NCBI RefSeq assembly: GCF_034355335.1 | Contig: NZ_CP136422.1 | Coordinates: 2,235,001-2,299,000, forward strand | DNA from: Blautia coccoides | Lineage (GTDB): Bacteria; Bacillota; Clostridia; Lachnospirales; Lachnospiraceae | Reading direction: 5' to 3' | Length of the DNA stretch: 64,000 nucleotides | Shown here: piece by piece, positions 1 through 8,861 of the stretch | Numbering within the stretch: position 1 is the first letter of the stretch | How the letters are laid out: every line of letters begins with the position of its first letter | Notes under the pieces: generated by a model | The model's database searches: none | What the model saw: the letters and a program-made list of their open reading frames with translations, nothing else | What the model was told of the DNA's origin: nothing | Program-made: the position numbers and the translations under genes

Positions 1-983
1 TAAAGCTGAAACCAAGCTGTAAGGATTATGTCTGGGGCGGACACCGCCTGGCAGAAGAATATGGAAAAGAAAATAACGGGGAGAAATTGGCTGAAACATG
101 GGAATTGTCCTGCCATCCGGATGGACCTTCCTACATATCAAACGGAAAATATGCGGGGAGAACCCTGCAGGAATATATTGACGGAGAGGGAAAAGAAGTT
201 CTGGGAACAAACTGCAGAAGATTTGGGGAGTTTCCCATTTTGACAAAATTTATAGACGCTAAAGAGAATCTTTCCATCCAGGTGCACCCGGATAACCGTT
301 ATGCGCTGAAAAATGAAGGACAATATGGAAAGACAGAGATGTGGTATGTCATGGATGCCAAAGAACATGCAATCCTTTATTATGGATTCAAAAAGGAAGT
401 CAGTAAGGAAGAATTTGCCAGGCGCATTGAGGAGGATACCCTTTTGGAAGTCCTGAACGCTGTCCCGGTTCAAAAGGGCGATGTATTGTTCATTGAATCA
501 GGCACTATCCACGCCATCGGAAAGGACATTCTCATCGCCGAGATCCAGCAGAACTCCAATGTGACCTACCGCGTATATGACTATGGAAGAGTTGGGGCGG
601 ACGGCAGAAAGCGGGATCTGCATATTGAGAAAGCTCTTGCGGTTACGAAAAGAGTGCCGATCATAAGAGAGAAAAAGAGTTATCCGCACATTGCGGACTG
701 CGATTACTTCACCGTGGATAAATTAAATCTGGACGGAAATGTTATGCGAAAACTGGAGGGAAATGTGGGGGAAGCGTCCTTTGCAAGTATCCTGATGCTG
801 GATGGGGAAGGTAGTATCTCTGACCAGGAGGAAACGCTGTCCTTCCAAAAAGGAGATAGTATCTTTTTACCGGCAGGGTGTGGGACTTATACGGTGGAAG
901 GTACCTGTGATGCTCTGATCACGACCATTCGGGAAGCCGCACTTGGAAATGAGGCGAAAGTGATCAGGTCAGCCTGCCTGTAA
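1..983 (+). CDS. manA: Mannose-6-phosphate isomerase, class I (5'-truncated by window edge)
   Basis: Interconverts mannose 6-phosphate and fructose 6-phosphate in the cytoplasm and is a zinc-dependent cupin enzyme. The reading frame is open from base 3 (KLKPSCKDYVWGGHRL, a typical N-terminus of this family), so only the first few codons lie outside the window; an internal ATG at 87 is not the real start. Zinc-site motifs are visible: QVHPDN near residue 93 of the visible part, and GTIHAIG. The C-terminal cupin half is shorter than in E. coli ManA, as is usual for Firmicutes class I enzymes. The alpha-galactosidase gene follows after 39 bp on the same strand, suggesting an operon feeding galactomannan-type sugars into glycolysis (inference). 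Confidence 0.93.
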   Translation, partial: KLKPSCKDYVWGGHRLAEEYGKENNGEKLAETWELSCHPDGPSYISNGKYAGRTLQEYIDGEGKEVLGTNCRRFGEFPILTKFIDAKENLSIQVHPDNRYALKNEGQYGKTEMWYVMDAKEHAILYYGFKKEVSKEEFARRIEEDTLLEVLNAVPVQKGDVLFIESGTIHAIGKDILIAEIQQNSNVTYRVYDYGRVGADGRKRDLHIEKALAVTKRVPIIREKKSYPHIADCDYFTVDKLNLDGNVMRKLEGNVGEASFASILMLDGEGSISDQEETLSFQKGDSIFLPAGCGTYTVEGTCDALITTIREAALGNEAKVIRSACL

Positions 984-1022
984 TGCCGCTGTCTACAGAT
1001 ATATAACAGAAGGAGAATAACT

Positions 1023-3203
1023 ATGCCGATTACTTTTAATAAAGAACAAAATTTATTTTCCATAAGCAGCAGGCACACAACTTATGTGATCGCCATCACG
1101 GACGAGACATATTTGTGTCACGCTTATTATGGAAAACGAATAGGAGGGGCGGATTTTCGTTATCTGCTGAGAGAAGACGAGGCACCTTTTGTCCCCAGCC
1201 GCAACAAGAGAGAGAAAAATTCCTTTTTAGATATGGCGCCCATGGAGTATCCGGAGACGGGAATGGGCGATTACCGGGAATCTGCTTTCTGTATGCGAAA
1301 CATGACAGGACACCGGGCCAGTGAGCTGAAGTATAAGGAACATCGGATCCTGGAAGGAAAACCGGAGCTGGAAGGACTGCCGGCAACATTTGGCACAAAA
1401 GAGGAGTGTACTACGCTTCAGATCATTTGTGAAGATATGTTGACCAAGGTGGAAGTGTGTCTGCAATATACCATATTTGAGGAAGAAGATGCGCTTACCC
1501 GTTCAGTTTTGGTTGAAAATAAAGGAACGGAGACCGTGTATCTGGAGAAGGTCTTAAGTGCCTGTCTGGATATGGCGGATCAGAAATTCGAGGCAGTCAG
1601 CCTGCACGGTTCCTGGGCGAGAGAAAGGCATATCCAAAGGACCCCTCTCTCCTACGGAAGATTCAATGCAGCATCCTTCAAAGGGGAATCCAGTCATCAG
1701 GAGCATCCGTTTCTGGCGCTGGTAACACCGGATACAACGCAGACGGCCGGGGAAGTCTATGCCATGAATTTTGTCTATTCCGGTAATTTTATCGGACAGG
1801 TGGAAAAAAATCAGTTTGACAGCGTGCGTATGACCATGGGAATCCACCCAGAAGGTTTTGAATGGAAGCTTCTTCCGGGAGAGTCTTTTACAGCTCCCGA
1901 GGTGGTCCTGGTCTATTCGGATGAAGGTTTGGGTAAGATGACCAGGTGTTTCCACGATTTATATAGATCACATCTGATCAGAAGTCCATATGTGCATAAA
2001 AAGAGACCGGTTTTGATCAATAACTGGGAGGCCACATACTTTGATTTTGATGAGCAGAAATTGATCCAAATTGCCAAAGAGGCTTCTGATCTTGGAATTG
2101 AGCTGCTTGTTATGGATGACGGATGGTTTGGCCACAGGAGCAGTGACGACAGCTCTCTTGGAGACTGGCAGGTGAATGAAGAGAAGCTAAAAGGCGGTCT
2201 TTCCTATCTTGCAGAAGAAGTAAAAAAGACAGGTATGAAGCTTGGCATCTGGTTTGAACCTGAGATGATCTCTCCGGATTCAGATCTGTTTCGGACCCAT
2301 CCGGACTGGGCACTCCAGATACCCGGGCGGGAGATCACACAGAGCCGGGCACAATATGTCCTGGATCTTTCCCGTCAGGAAATTGTGGATGCGGTATATC
2401 ATATGATATCCGCCATTTTACACGAGGCAGATATCTCCTATGTAAAATGGGATATGAACCGGCAGCTTACCACCATGGGAAGTAAAATGCTTGCATCAGA
2501 TCGCCAGGGAGAACTGTATCACCGGTACATGCTGGGTGTCTATCAGATGCAGGAACGTCTGTGCCGGGAATTTCCGGAGCTGCTTCTGGAGAACTGCTCA
2601 GGGGGAGGCGCAAGATTTGATCCGGGAATGCTGTACTATAGTCCTCAGATCTGGTGTTCTGACGATACCGATGCGGTGGAACGTCTTATGATCCAGGAAG
2701 GTACCTCATTGATCTATCCCTTATCCTGTATGGGTGCCCATGTCAGCGTGTGTCCCAATCATATTGTGGGAAGAAATACACCATTCACTACAAGGGGAAC
2801 CGTAGCGCTGTCAGGGACTTTTGGGTATGAACTGGATATTACAAAAGCTTCGGAGGAAGAAAAACAGGAAATAAAAAGGCAGATAGAATTATATCATAAG
2901 ATTCAGCCATTGATTTCAAAAGGGGACTATTACAGGCTGCAGTCATATTCTGAAAACCGGGAGGAAGACAGTTGGATGGTGGTCGGTAAAGATAAGAAAA
3001 ATGCGGTGCTGTTTCATGTACAAGTCATGGCAAAACCCAATGTGAAGAGCAGATTCCTCAAATTACAGGGACTTCATCCTGAATGGGATTATCTTGTGAA
3101 TGACCACGTATATACCGGTGCAGTGCTTATGTATGCCGGTATGAAACTTCCGGCGCTGCAGGGGGATTTTGGAAGTATGCTTGTGGAAATTCGGGCGGTT
3201 TGA
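1023..3203 (+). CDS. Alpha-galactosidase, GH36
   Basis: Hydrolyses terminal alpha-1,6-galactose from raffinose-family oligosaccharides, melibiose or galactomannan fragments. At 726 aa it matches full-length bacterial GH36 enzymes. The N-terminal beta-sandwich is followed by the barrel motif NNWEATYFDF, LLVMDDGWFG, the nucleophile motif YVKWDMNR (Asp at residue 477) and the acid/base region CSDDTDA (Asp 547-548), then the CPNH motif and a C-terminal beta domain. There is no signal peptide, so it is cytoplasmic and acts on imported oligosaccharides. An AAGGAG ribosome site precedes the ATG. Pairing with manA suits galactomannan or raffinose use. The family call is secure; substrate preference cannot be read from sequence. 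Confidence 0.95.
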   Translation: MPITFNKEQNLFSISSRHTTYVIAITDETYLCHAYYGKRIGGADFRYLLREDEAPFVPSRNKREKNSFLDMAPMEYPETGMGDYRESAFCMRNMTGHRASELKYKEHRILEGKPELEGLPATFGTKEECTTLQIICEDMLTKVEVCLQYTIFEEEDALTRSVLVENKGTETVYLEKVLSACLDMADQKFEAVSLHGSWARERHIQRTPLSYGRFNAASFKGESSHQEHPFLALVTPDTTQTAGEVYAMNFVYSGNFIGQVEKNQFDSVRMTMGIHPEGFEWKLLPGESFTAPEVVLVYSDEGLGKMTRCFHDLYRSHLIRSPYVHKKRPVLINNWEATYFDFDEQKLIQIAKEASDLGIELLVMDDGWFGHRSSDDSSLGDWQVNEEKLKGGLSYLAEEVKKTGMKLGIWFEPEMISPDSDLFRTHPDWALQIPGREITQSRAQYVLDLSRQEIVDAVYHMISAILHEADISYVKWDMNRQLTTMGSKMLASDRQGELYHRYMLGVYQMQERLCREFPELLLENCSGGGARFDPGMLYYSPQIWCSDDTDAVERLMIQEGTSLIYPLSCMGAHVSVCPNHIVGRNTPFTTRGTVALSGTFGYELDITKASEEEKQEIKRQIELYHKIQPLISKGDYYRLQSYSENREEDSWMVVGKDKKNAVLFHVQVMAKPNVKSRFLKLQGLHPEWDYLVNDHVYTGAVLMYAGMKLPALQGDFGSMLVEIRAV

Positions 3204-3301
3204 AAAGGCGGAGTTCTTCTATATAATGATCACATACAATAAATTCTCGGGAAAGAATTTAAGAAACTATAGTATGCAGTCAAGTTAAGGAGGATCCCCG
3301 C

Positions 3302-3445
3302 ATGAAACTGGTGGGAGCGCTTACGTACCGTAAGCTGCTCAGTTATCCGGAGTCAGCAGAGCTAGCAAAGCATATGGAAGGCGCTTGTTTGCTGTATGAA
3401 ACAAGTGTCTTTCTTGGTTTTAAATCATATTTCATAATCTCATAA
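3302..3445 (+). CDS. Possible 47-aa small ORF over a run of hairpins (uncertain)
   Basis: A strong AAGGAGG site (3287-3293) sits 8 nt before this ATG, which opens a 47-codon frame with one cysteine near the middle (GACLLYETS). The same stretch folds into consecutive hairpins: 3319-3325 with 3329-3335 (7 perfect pairs, loop TAC), 3335-3339 with 3355-3359, and 3384-3390 with 3399-3405. It lies just before an AgrA/AgrC-like pair, so a signal peptide precursor is conceivable, but no AgrB processing protease is present and the peptide lacks a recognisable AgrD C-terminus. A structured leader, a weak terminator of the GH36 transcript, or a decayed gene are alternatives. I do not recognise a family. 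Confidence 0.3.
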   Translation: MKLVGALTYRKLLSYPESAELAKHMEGACLLYETSVFLGFKSYFIIS

Positions 3446-3523
3446 ATTGAATTACAGTAAGATCTATGTTAAACTCATTGCAGAACGCAGGAATCAGCGG
3501 TGCCAATGAGGGGGGAGCAATGG

Positions 3524-4237
3524 ATGATCAGGATAGCAGTTGTGGAAGATGACGAAGACTATATTGCTGTGATCAAAAAGTACATCGTGAGATATATGAA
3601 GGAAAAAGGCGATACCATCAGTGTTGACGTTTTTCAGGATGGAAACCAGATCGTCTTTGACTATCAGCCGGTTTACGATATCATTCTGATGGATATTGAA
3701 ATGCCGAAGATGGACGGGATTTCGGCAGCGGAGAAGATCAGGGAATTGGACAAGGATGTTATTATTATTTTTATTACCAACATGGCGCAGTATGCCCTGA
3801 AAGGATATCAGGTCCGGGCGCGCTCTTACATTCTGAAGCCGGTTAATTATTACAGTCTGGCTCTGGAGCTGCAGGAAGCGATTGCCATGATTTCCAGGAA
3901 GGTCGATGATACGATACTCCTAAAGGATGATGATGTTCTGAAAAAGATCAGTGTAAACGATATTTATTACCTGGAGAGTCAGCAGCATTATATCATTGTT
4001 CATACCAAAACCGGAAATATAAGGATACGAGAAAGCATGAAAAACATGGAGCGGAGACTTGAAAAGTCATATTTTCAGCGCTGTAATGTAAGCTATCTTG
4101 TCAATCTTGCGCATGTTTCATCAATTGACAGAGATATCGTAGTGGTTGGCGGGGAACGGATTCCAATGAGCAGACAAAAAAGTAAGAGTTTTGTATCTGC
4201 ACTTACGGACTACATTGGAGGTAATATAAATGCTTAG
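3524..4237 (+). CDS. LytTR-family response regulator (AgrA-like)
   Basis: Cytoplasmic two-component response regulator that binds DNA through a LytTR domain when phosphorylated. The receiver domain covers residues 1-120, with acidic VVEDDED at the start, the phospho-acceptor Asp57 in ILMDIEMPKMDG and the conserved Lys in SYILKPVNY. The LytTR domain covers about residues 140-235 (ESQQHYIIVHTKTGNIRIRESM, RCNVSYLVNL). I chose the ATG at 3524, preceded by AGGGGGGAG 7 nt away, over the upstream GTG at 3500; this gives 237 aa starting MIRIAVVEDD. It overlaps the histidine kinase gene by 8 bp, so the two are co-translated partners. A direct repeat with LytTR-type spacing before the downstream GH3 gene (5667-5697) is a plausible target. 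Confidence 0.93.
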   Translation: MIRIAVVEDDEDYIAVIKKYIVRYMKEKGDTISVDVFQDGNQIVFDYQPVYDIILMDIEMPKMDGISAAEKIRELDKDVIIIFITNMAQYALKGYQVRARSYILKPVNYYSLALELQEAIAMISRKVDDTILLKDDDVLKKISVNDIYYLESQQHYIIVHTKTGNIRIRESMKNMERRLEKSYFQRCNVSYLVNLAHVSSIDRDIVVVGGERIPMSRQKSKSFVSALTDYIGGNINA

Positions 4238-5558
4238 GACAGTAACAATAGACGGCCCCATGTTCTTTATGTCACTGTGCGAAATGGTTTTGATCGTTTC
4301 ATTTATGCCAGAGAAGCAGAAAAGAAAAAGCAGGCTGTGTTTTCAGCTTTTATTGGCAGCGGCCATATTTATTACAGTAAATATTATAAATTATTTCGTG
4401 GTAGATTCATCGAATGCATCAACAGCATTACAGGCACCACTCTGCTTTACTGCCACGCTGGTCTGTGCTGTCTGCGGAATGGGTATGAACGGAAAAACCG
4501 CAGTGTATTGTACGGTCTGGTCTTATCTGCTCACGGAGGTTACTGTGCAGAGTGTAATGCCGATTATAGGCGGGATGCGGATCAGCAGTCAGATCATATC
4601 CATTGCAGTGTCCTATATGCTGTATATGTGTGCTGCAGTGTGTATGTACTGTTTTGTTAAGAAATGGCTTTCTGTTAAGCTGCAGTATGATCACCATTAT
4701 CATGTGGGACGCCAGAAGATGCTGGCTGTCGTTCTGGCAGCGATGGCATATACGGTCCTTGCCAATTACCAGTTTATTTTCTGGCTGCTTGGATACGAAC
4801 CTGAAAGCCAGTCTAATATGATAGCCGTATTCAGGCTGATAGCCGGGGTGGGCTGTCTGATTTTCCTGTATATGCAAAATAGTATTGAAAAACGGCAGGC
4901 GGCAGAGCGGGAGCTGGATATGCTTCAGCAGCTCTGGTACCGTCAGCGGGAGCAGCTTCGTATATCACAGGAAAATATCGACCTCATTAACAGGAAGTGT
5001 CATGATTTAAAATATCAGATGGCGGCATTAAGAAAACTTGGTGAGGGAAGGGAAATAAATGCCCAGTTAAAGGAGATGGAACAGGCGGTAATGATCTACG
5101 ATTCTGCAATGAAGACGGGAAATCCTGTTCTTGATACTGTTTTGACTGAAAAAAGCCTTTATTGCGAGGCAAACCATATAAATATGACATGTATGGCTGA
5201 CGGAAAAAAATTGGATTTTGTGGGAAAAGTGGACTTGTATACCATGTTTGGCAATGCGCTGGATAACGCGATTGAAAGTGTTATGCATCAGACAGATGTG
5301 GATAAGCGGGTCATTCAGGTTTCCGTTTTCCATGAAAAGAGATTAGTTATGATCCGGGTGAAAAACTATTGTGAGAATAAGCCTGTCTTTAAAGATGGTT
5401 TTCCAGTCAGTGAGAAGGAGGAAAAAGGATATCATGGGTTCGGACTGAAGAGTATCCGTTATACCGCAGAAAAATATGGAGGAGGTGTTGTCTGCCAGGC
5501 GGCGGATCATTACTTTGTACTCCAGATTCTCCTGCCGATTCCGGAAGGAACCGGTTGA
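4230..5558 (+). CDS. AgrC-like sensor histidine kinase, GHKL ATPase
   Basis: Membrane sensor kinase, 442 aa, partner of the upstream LytTR regulator. About six hydrophobic segments fill residues 8-215, followed by a coiled-coil dimerisation region, the likely phospho-acceptor His258 in NRKCHDLKYQM, and a HATPase_c_5-type domain with N-box NALDNAIE and G-box GYHGFGLKS. This is the architecture of peptide- or metabolite-sensing AgrC/DcuS-like kinases of Firmicutes. The gene starts inside the regulator's last codons. The ligand is unknown: there is no AgrB/AgrD pair nearby, and the downstream genes are glycosidases and a permease, so a glycoside-derived or peptide signal are both possible. Confidence 0.9.
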   Translation: MLRTVTIDGPMFFMSLCEMVLIVSFMPEKQKRKSRLCFQLLLAAAIFITVNIINYFVVDSSNASTALQAPLCFTATLVCAVCGMGMNGKTAVYCTVWSYLLTEVTVQSVMPIIGGMRISSQIISIAVSYMLYMCAAVCMYCFVKKWLSVKLQYDHHYHVGRQKMLAVVLAAMAYTVLANYQFIFWLLGYEPESQSNMIAVFRLIAGVGCLIFLYMQNSIEKRQAAERELDMLQQLWYRQREQLRISQENIDLINRKCHDLKYQMAALRKLGEGREINAQLKEMEQAVMIYDSAMKTGNPVLDTVLTEKSLYCEANHINMTCMADGKKLDFVGKVDLYTMFGNALDNAIESVMHQTDVDKRVIQVSVFHEKRLVMIRVKNYCENKPVFKDGFPVSEKEEKGYHGFGLKSIRYTAEKYGGGVVCQAADHYFVLQILLPIPEGTG

Positions 5559-5666
5559 TCCGCAGAAGCCGCAACAATCATAGAGGAAACAAAAGAAACA
5601 GCAGTAAATGGAATGTGTGTATAAAGTGCAGACCATTTGCTGCTTTTTTATTGGAAAAACGGAACC

Positions 5667-5697
5667 GATTATGTCAGCGAAACGACAGATTGTGTCA
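5667..5697 (+). promoter_or_regulatory. Candidate LytTR/AgrA-type direct-repeat operator
   Basis: Two near-identical 10-mers, GATTATGTCA at 5667 and GATTGTGTCA at 5688, lie 21 bp apart start to start, on the same face of the helix. AgrA-class LytTR regulators are known to bind pairs of about 9-bp direct repeats separated by about 12 bp, which gives the same 21-bp phase. The repeat is in the 222-bp gap before the GH3 operon, directly downstream of a LytTR regulator/kinase pair, with a plausible weak promoter below it. Binding by this regulator is inference. Confidence 0.45.
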
Positions 5698-5780
5698 AAG
5701 TTTTAATAAAACAACCACCGATATGGTAATCTGCTTTCATAAAATACTGCGCGGTATTAATAAAAAATGGAGGGAAAGAT

Positions 5781-8700
5781 ATGTCAGAAGAAATGATGCG
5801 GGCCGGTAAGTCCAGGCTATCGGTGATAGCTGTAATAATATGTTTACTGGTGATCGTAAATAGTGTGCTTTATCGTATGCAAGGGGATATTTCCATGTAC
5901 CTTGGAGGCGGTTCTGTAGATGAGTCTGCGCTGGAATATGATTCAGCGGCATGTTTTGAAGAGGGAACCAGTGTGGCAGCGGCGATACAGGAGGAAGGTT
6001 CTGTGCTTTTACAGAATGAAAACAATGTACTGCCATTGGCTGACGGGGCGAAAGTATCAGTGCTCGGTGCCATGTCATACAATTATGTAGAAGGAGGCAC
6101 CGGTTCTGCAGGCGGAGCAGATGACGTGAATACGGTCATGCTGAATGATGCATTAAGTGCAGCAGGGCTGGAAGTGAATGAAGACCTTTGGAGCTGGCTG
6201 GAAGAAGCCTGTGGCGGTTCCAGAGGAGCAGACGCAGCATATGACGGGATTACTGCCAGTGACTGGACGGGATATAACCGGATCAATGAGTTTTCCAGTA
6301 AGACATATGAAGATCACGCGAAAAGCCTGATCGGCGGTTATAACGAATATGCAATTGTCACTTTCGCAAGAAGCGGTGCGGAGGGGGCATCTCCGTCGAT
6401 GGATTATGATGAAGACGGAAGCACTATGACAGGGGAAACATATCTGGAATTATCGCAGGATGAAAGAGATCTGCTTACCTTCTGCAAAGAAAATTTTGAA
6501 CACACAATCGTACTGATCAACTCATCTGCCGCAATGGAATTAGGATTTGTGGAGTCAGATGCGTATGGCGTAGAGGCTTGTCTCTGGATCGGGCATCCGG
6601 GCGAGGCAGGATTAAACGGAGTTGCCAATATCATAGCCGGTGAGACAAATCCATCAGGCAGGCTGGTAGATACTTACGCCTATGACATGAGCACAACCCC
6701 TTCTTATTATAATACAGACAATAACCGTTATACTAATATGGATGATACGGAAATGTACGGGTATTATCAGTATGAAGAAGGAATCTATGTAGGATACAGG
6801 TATTATGAGACGGCAGATAAGGAAGGATACTTTGACTCAGAAGCGTTCAAATCTGCTGTATACAAAAATGATGACAGAGATGCGTCCGAAGGCGGGGCAA
6901 GAGACGAAGAGGGCGGTTATGACAATGTAGTCCAGTATCCTTTTGGTTATGGATTGTCCTATGGAAGCTTTTCACAGTCCATTGAGTCTGCCGATGTTCC
7001 GTTAGAACTCCACGGAACAAATACAGTGAATGTAACCGTGACAAATGACGGTGACTATGCAGGTAAGCAGACCGTAGAGATCTACATGGAAGCACCGTAT
7101 AATACGGACGAAAACTGCGGGATCAAAGGCAGGGGACTCGAAAAATCTGCCAAGGTATTAGTCGGTTTTGCAAAAACTGGCATAATCGAGCCGGGCCAAA
7201 GTGAGACAGTGGCTGTCAATTTTAATACAGATGACCTGGCAAGTTATGATTACTGCGGATATGGATGTTATGTGCTTGAAAAAGGTGATTACCAGTTCCA
7301 TGTATCATCTGACGCACATACTGTAATTGACACGACAGAGGCAAGTCTGGCTGAAAGTTATATCTATAATGATGAAAATGATGGAAAACGTGATTCTGAT
7401 GAGACAACAGCTGTTAATGAGCTTGACGATGTATCAGCAGGTGATGGAAATATGCTGGACGGCTATCTCTCCAGAAGTGATTTTGCATCGGGAATGGACA
7501 CGATTAAGCTGCATGAATCTAATTTAAACGGTGATGCAGCATGTGAAGAACTGGGAGAACAGCAAAAGAAGGCTGTTGAACTCAGAAGCGAAGGAAGCAT
7601 GGAATATACATATGAGTATTACAAGAATGGTGTGAAAACCACGGATACAAAAACACTGTATGTCCATGCAGGGACACAATCCTTCTATATGGATGAGACA
7701 CCTGATGGTCTGGATCTGAATGATGAAACATACCAGGTGACATTTGACTCAGATGAAACAAATCTGACACTGGCAGATATGGTAGATGAAGAAGGAAAAG
7801 CACTTCCGTATGATGATGAGAAATGGGATACATTGCTGGATCAGTTGTCACTGGAAGAGTGTATTAATTTACATGGTAATTCAGGATGGGGCACACCGGA
7901 GATGAAATCTGTAGGCAAAGTGTCAGACAGTGTTGTAGACGGACCGGGAGAGGCCGGAAACGGAAATATAGCCGGAGGCACATGGTGGCCGTCAGCGGTA
8001 GTCATAGCTTCTACATGGAATGTGGAACTTGCAAACGAACAGGGTACGGCCTACGGTCACCAGTCTATCCTTGGCGGGTATGTAGGAGCGTATGCACCGG
8101 CAATGAATACACATCGTTCTCCTTTTGGCGGACGAAACTTTGAATATTATTCTGAAGACGGTCTGATTGCAGGAAAGATCGGTGCACAGGTTGTGTCCGG
8201 TATCCAGTCAGATGGAGTGATGGTTTATATTAAGCATTTTGTCCTGAATGACGGCGATACGAACCGCAATGGTGTTTTGACATGGGCAAATGAGCAGTCA
8301 ATCCGTGAAATTTATGGAAAACCTTATGAAATCTCCGTAAAAGAAGGCGGTGCACTTGGAATTATGGCATGTCTGAACAGAATCGGTATGAGCTGGGGAC
8401 ATTATGGACTTTTCAACAATATTCTGCGTGATGAATGGGGATTTGAAGGCTACCTGATTACGGACGGTGTAGGCCCTGGATTTACAGATCTTTACAATCC
8501 GCCTTCACTGTGCCTTGCAAGCAATGTAGCTATGCTGACCCGTGACGACCGTGTAGATGAGGATACTTATACGGTAGTAGAAGGAACCGGTGCGATGGAT
8601 ACGCTTTATGGCCAGTATATGCTCAGAGAAAATGCACATCGATTATTCTATCAGATGGTGGCAACAGGAAATGATGCCGGAGCAGCCAGTGCAGCAGCCA

Positions 8701-8861
8701 ATGCGGTTTCTTCTGATAACAATACGTGGAAGATTGGCTGGATAGTGCTCGATATAGCATTAGTGCTCGGGATGATTCTGATTTACATTTTTGGAGTACA
8801 TAAACAGTTTACAAAACAGATTCTTCAGAAACGTAAAGAGAAAGAGCAGGTGGGAAAATGA
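5781..8861 (+). CDS. Membrane-anchored, domain-permuted GH3 beta-glycosidase
   Basis: Glycoside hydrolase family 3 enzyme, 1026 aa, expected to act on the outer cell surface. The order is swapped relative to ordinary GH3: the (alpha/beta)6 domain comes first (residues ~70-360, EEGSVLLQNENNVLPL, GHPGEAGL, NPSGRL), then a fibronectin III-like domain (~400-510), a linker, and the catalytic barrel last (~675-960, with KHFVLND and the nucleophile Asp895 in GYLITDG). Such permuted GH3 enzymes are known in Ruminococcus and Butyrivibrio. The nucleophile is followed by Gly rather than the usual Trp. One hydrophobic segment near residues 12-32 and another near 985-1006 with a basic tail bracket the protein, so both ends appear membrane-inserted. 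Its stop overlaps the permease start (ATGA). Beta-glucosidase or beta-xylosidase activity is likely; the substrate is unknown. Confidence 0.9.
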   Translation: MSEEMMRAGKSRLSVIAVIICLLVIVNSVLYRMQGDISMYLGGGSVDESALEYDSAACFEEGTSVAAAIQEEGSVLLQNENNVLPLADGAKVSVLGAMSYNYVEGGTGSAGGADDVNTVMLNDALSAAGLEVNEDLWSWLEEACGGSRGADAAYDGITASDWTGYNRINEFSSKTYEDHAKSLIGGYNEYAIVTFARSGAEGASPSMDYDEDGSTMTGETYLELSQDERDLLTFCKENFEHTIVLINSSAAMELGFVESDAYGVEACLWIGHPGEAGLNGVANIIAGETNPSGRLVDTYAYDMSTTPSYYNTDNNRYTNMDDTEMYGYYQYEEGIYVGYRYYETADKEGYFDSEAFKSAVYKNDDRDASEGGARDEEGGYDNVVQYPFGYGLSYGSFSQSIESADVPLELHGTNTVNVTVTNDGDYAGKQTVEIYMEAPYNTDENCGIKGRGLEKSAKVLVGFAKTGIIEPGQSETVAVNFNTDDLASYDYCGYGCYVLEKGDYQFHVSSDAHTVIDTTEASLAESYIYNDENDGKRDSDETTAVNELDDVSAGDGNMLDGYLSRSDFASGMDTIKLHESNLNGDAACEELGEQQKKAVELRSEGSMEYTYEYYKNGVKTTDTKTLYVHAGTQSFYMDETPDGLDLNDETYQVTFDSDETNLTLADMVDEEGKALPYDDEKWDTLLDQLSLEECINLHGNSGWGTPEMKSVGKVSDSVVDGPGEAGNGNIAGGTWWPSAVVIASTWNVELANEQGTAYGHQSILGGYVGAYAPAMNTHRSPFGGRNFEYYSEDGLIAGKIGAQVVSGIQSDGVMVYIKHFVLNDGDTNRNGVLTWANEQSIREIYGKPYEISVKEGGALGIMACLNRIGMSWGHYGLFNNILRDEWGFEGYLITDGVGPGFTDLYNPPSLCLASNVAMLTRDDRVDEDTYTVVEGTGAMDTLYGQYMLRENAHRLFYQMVATGNDAGAASAAANAVSSDNNTWKIGWIVLDIALVLGMILIYIFGVHKQFTKQILQKRKEKEQVGK

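Noticed and set aside
3302..3445. Calling the small ORF an AgrD autoinducer precursor
   Set aside because: No AgrB homologue nearby and no typical AgrD leader or acidic tail. Kept only as an uncertain ORF.
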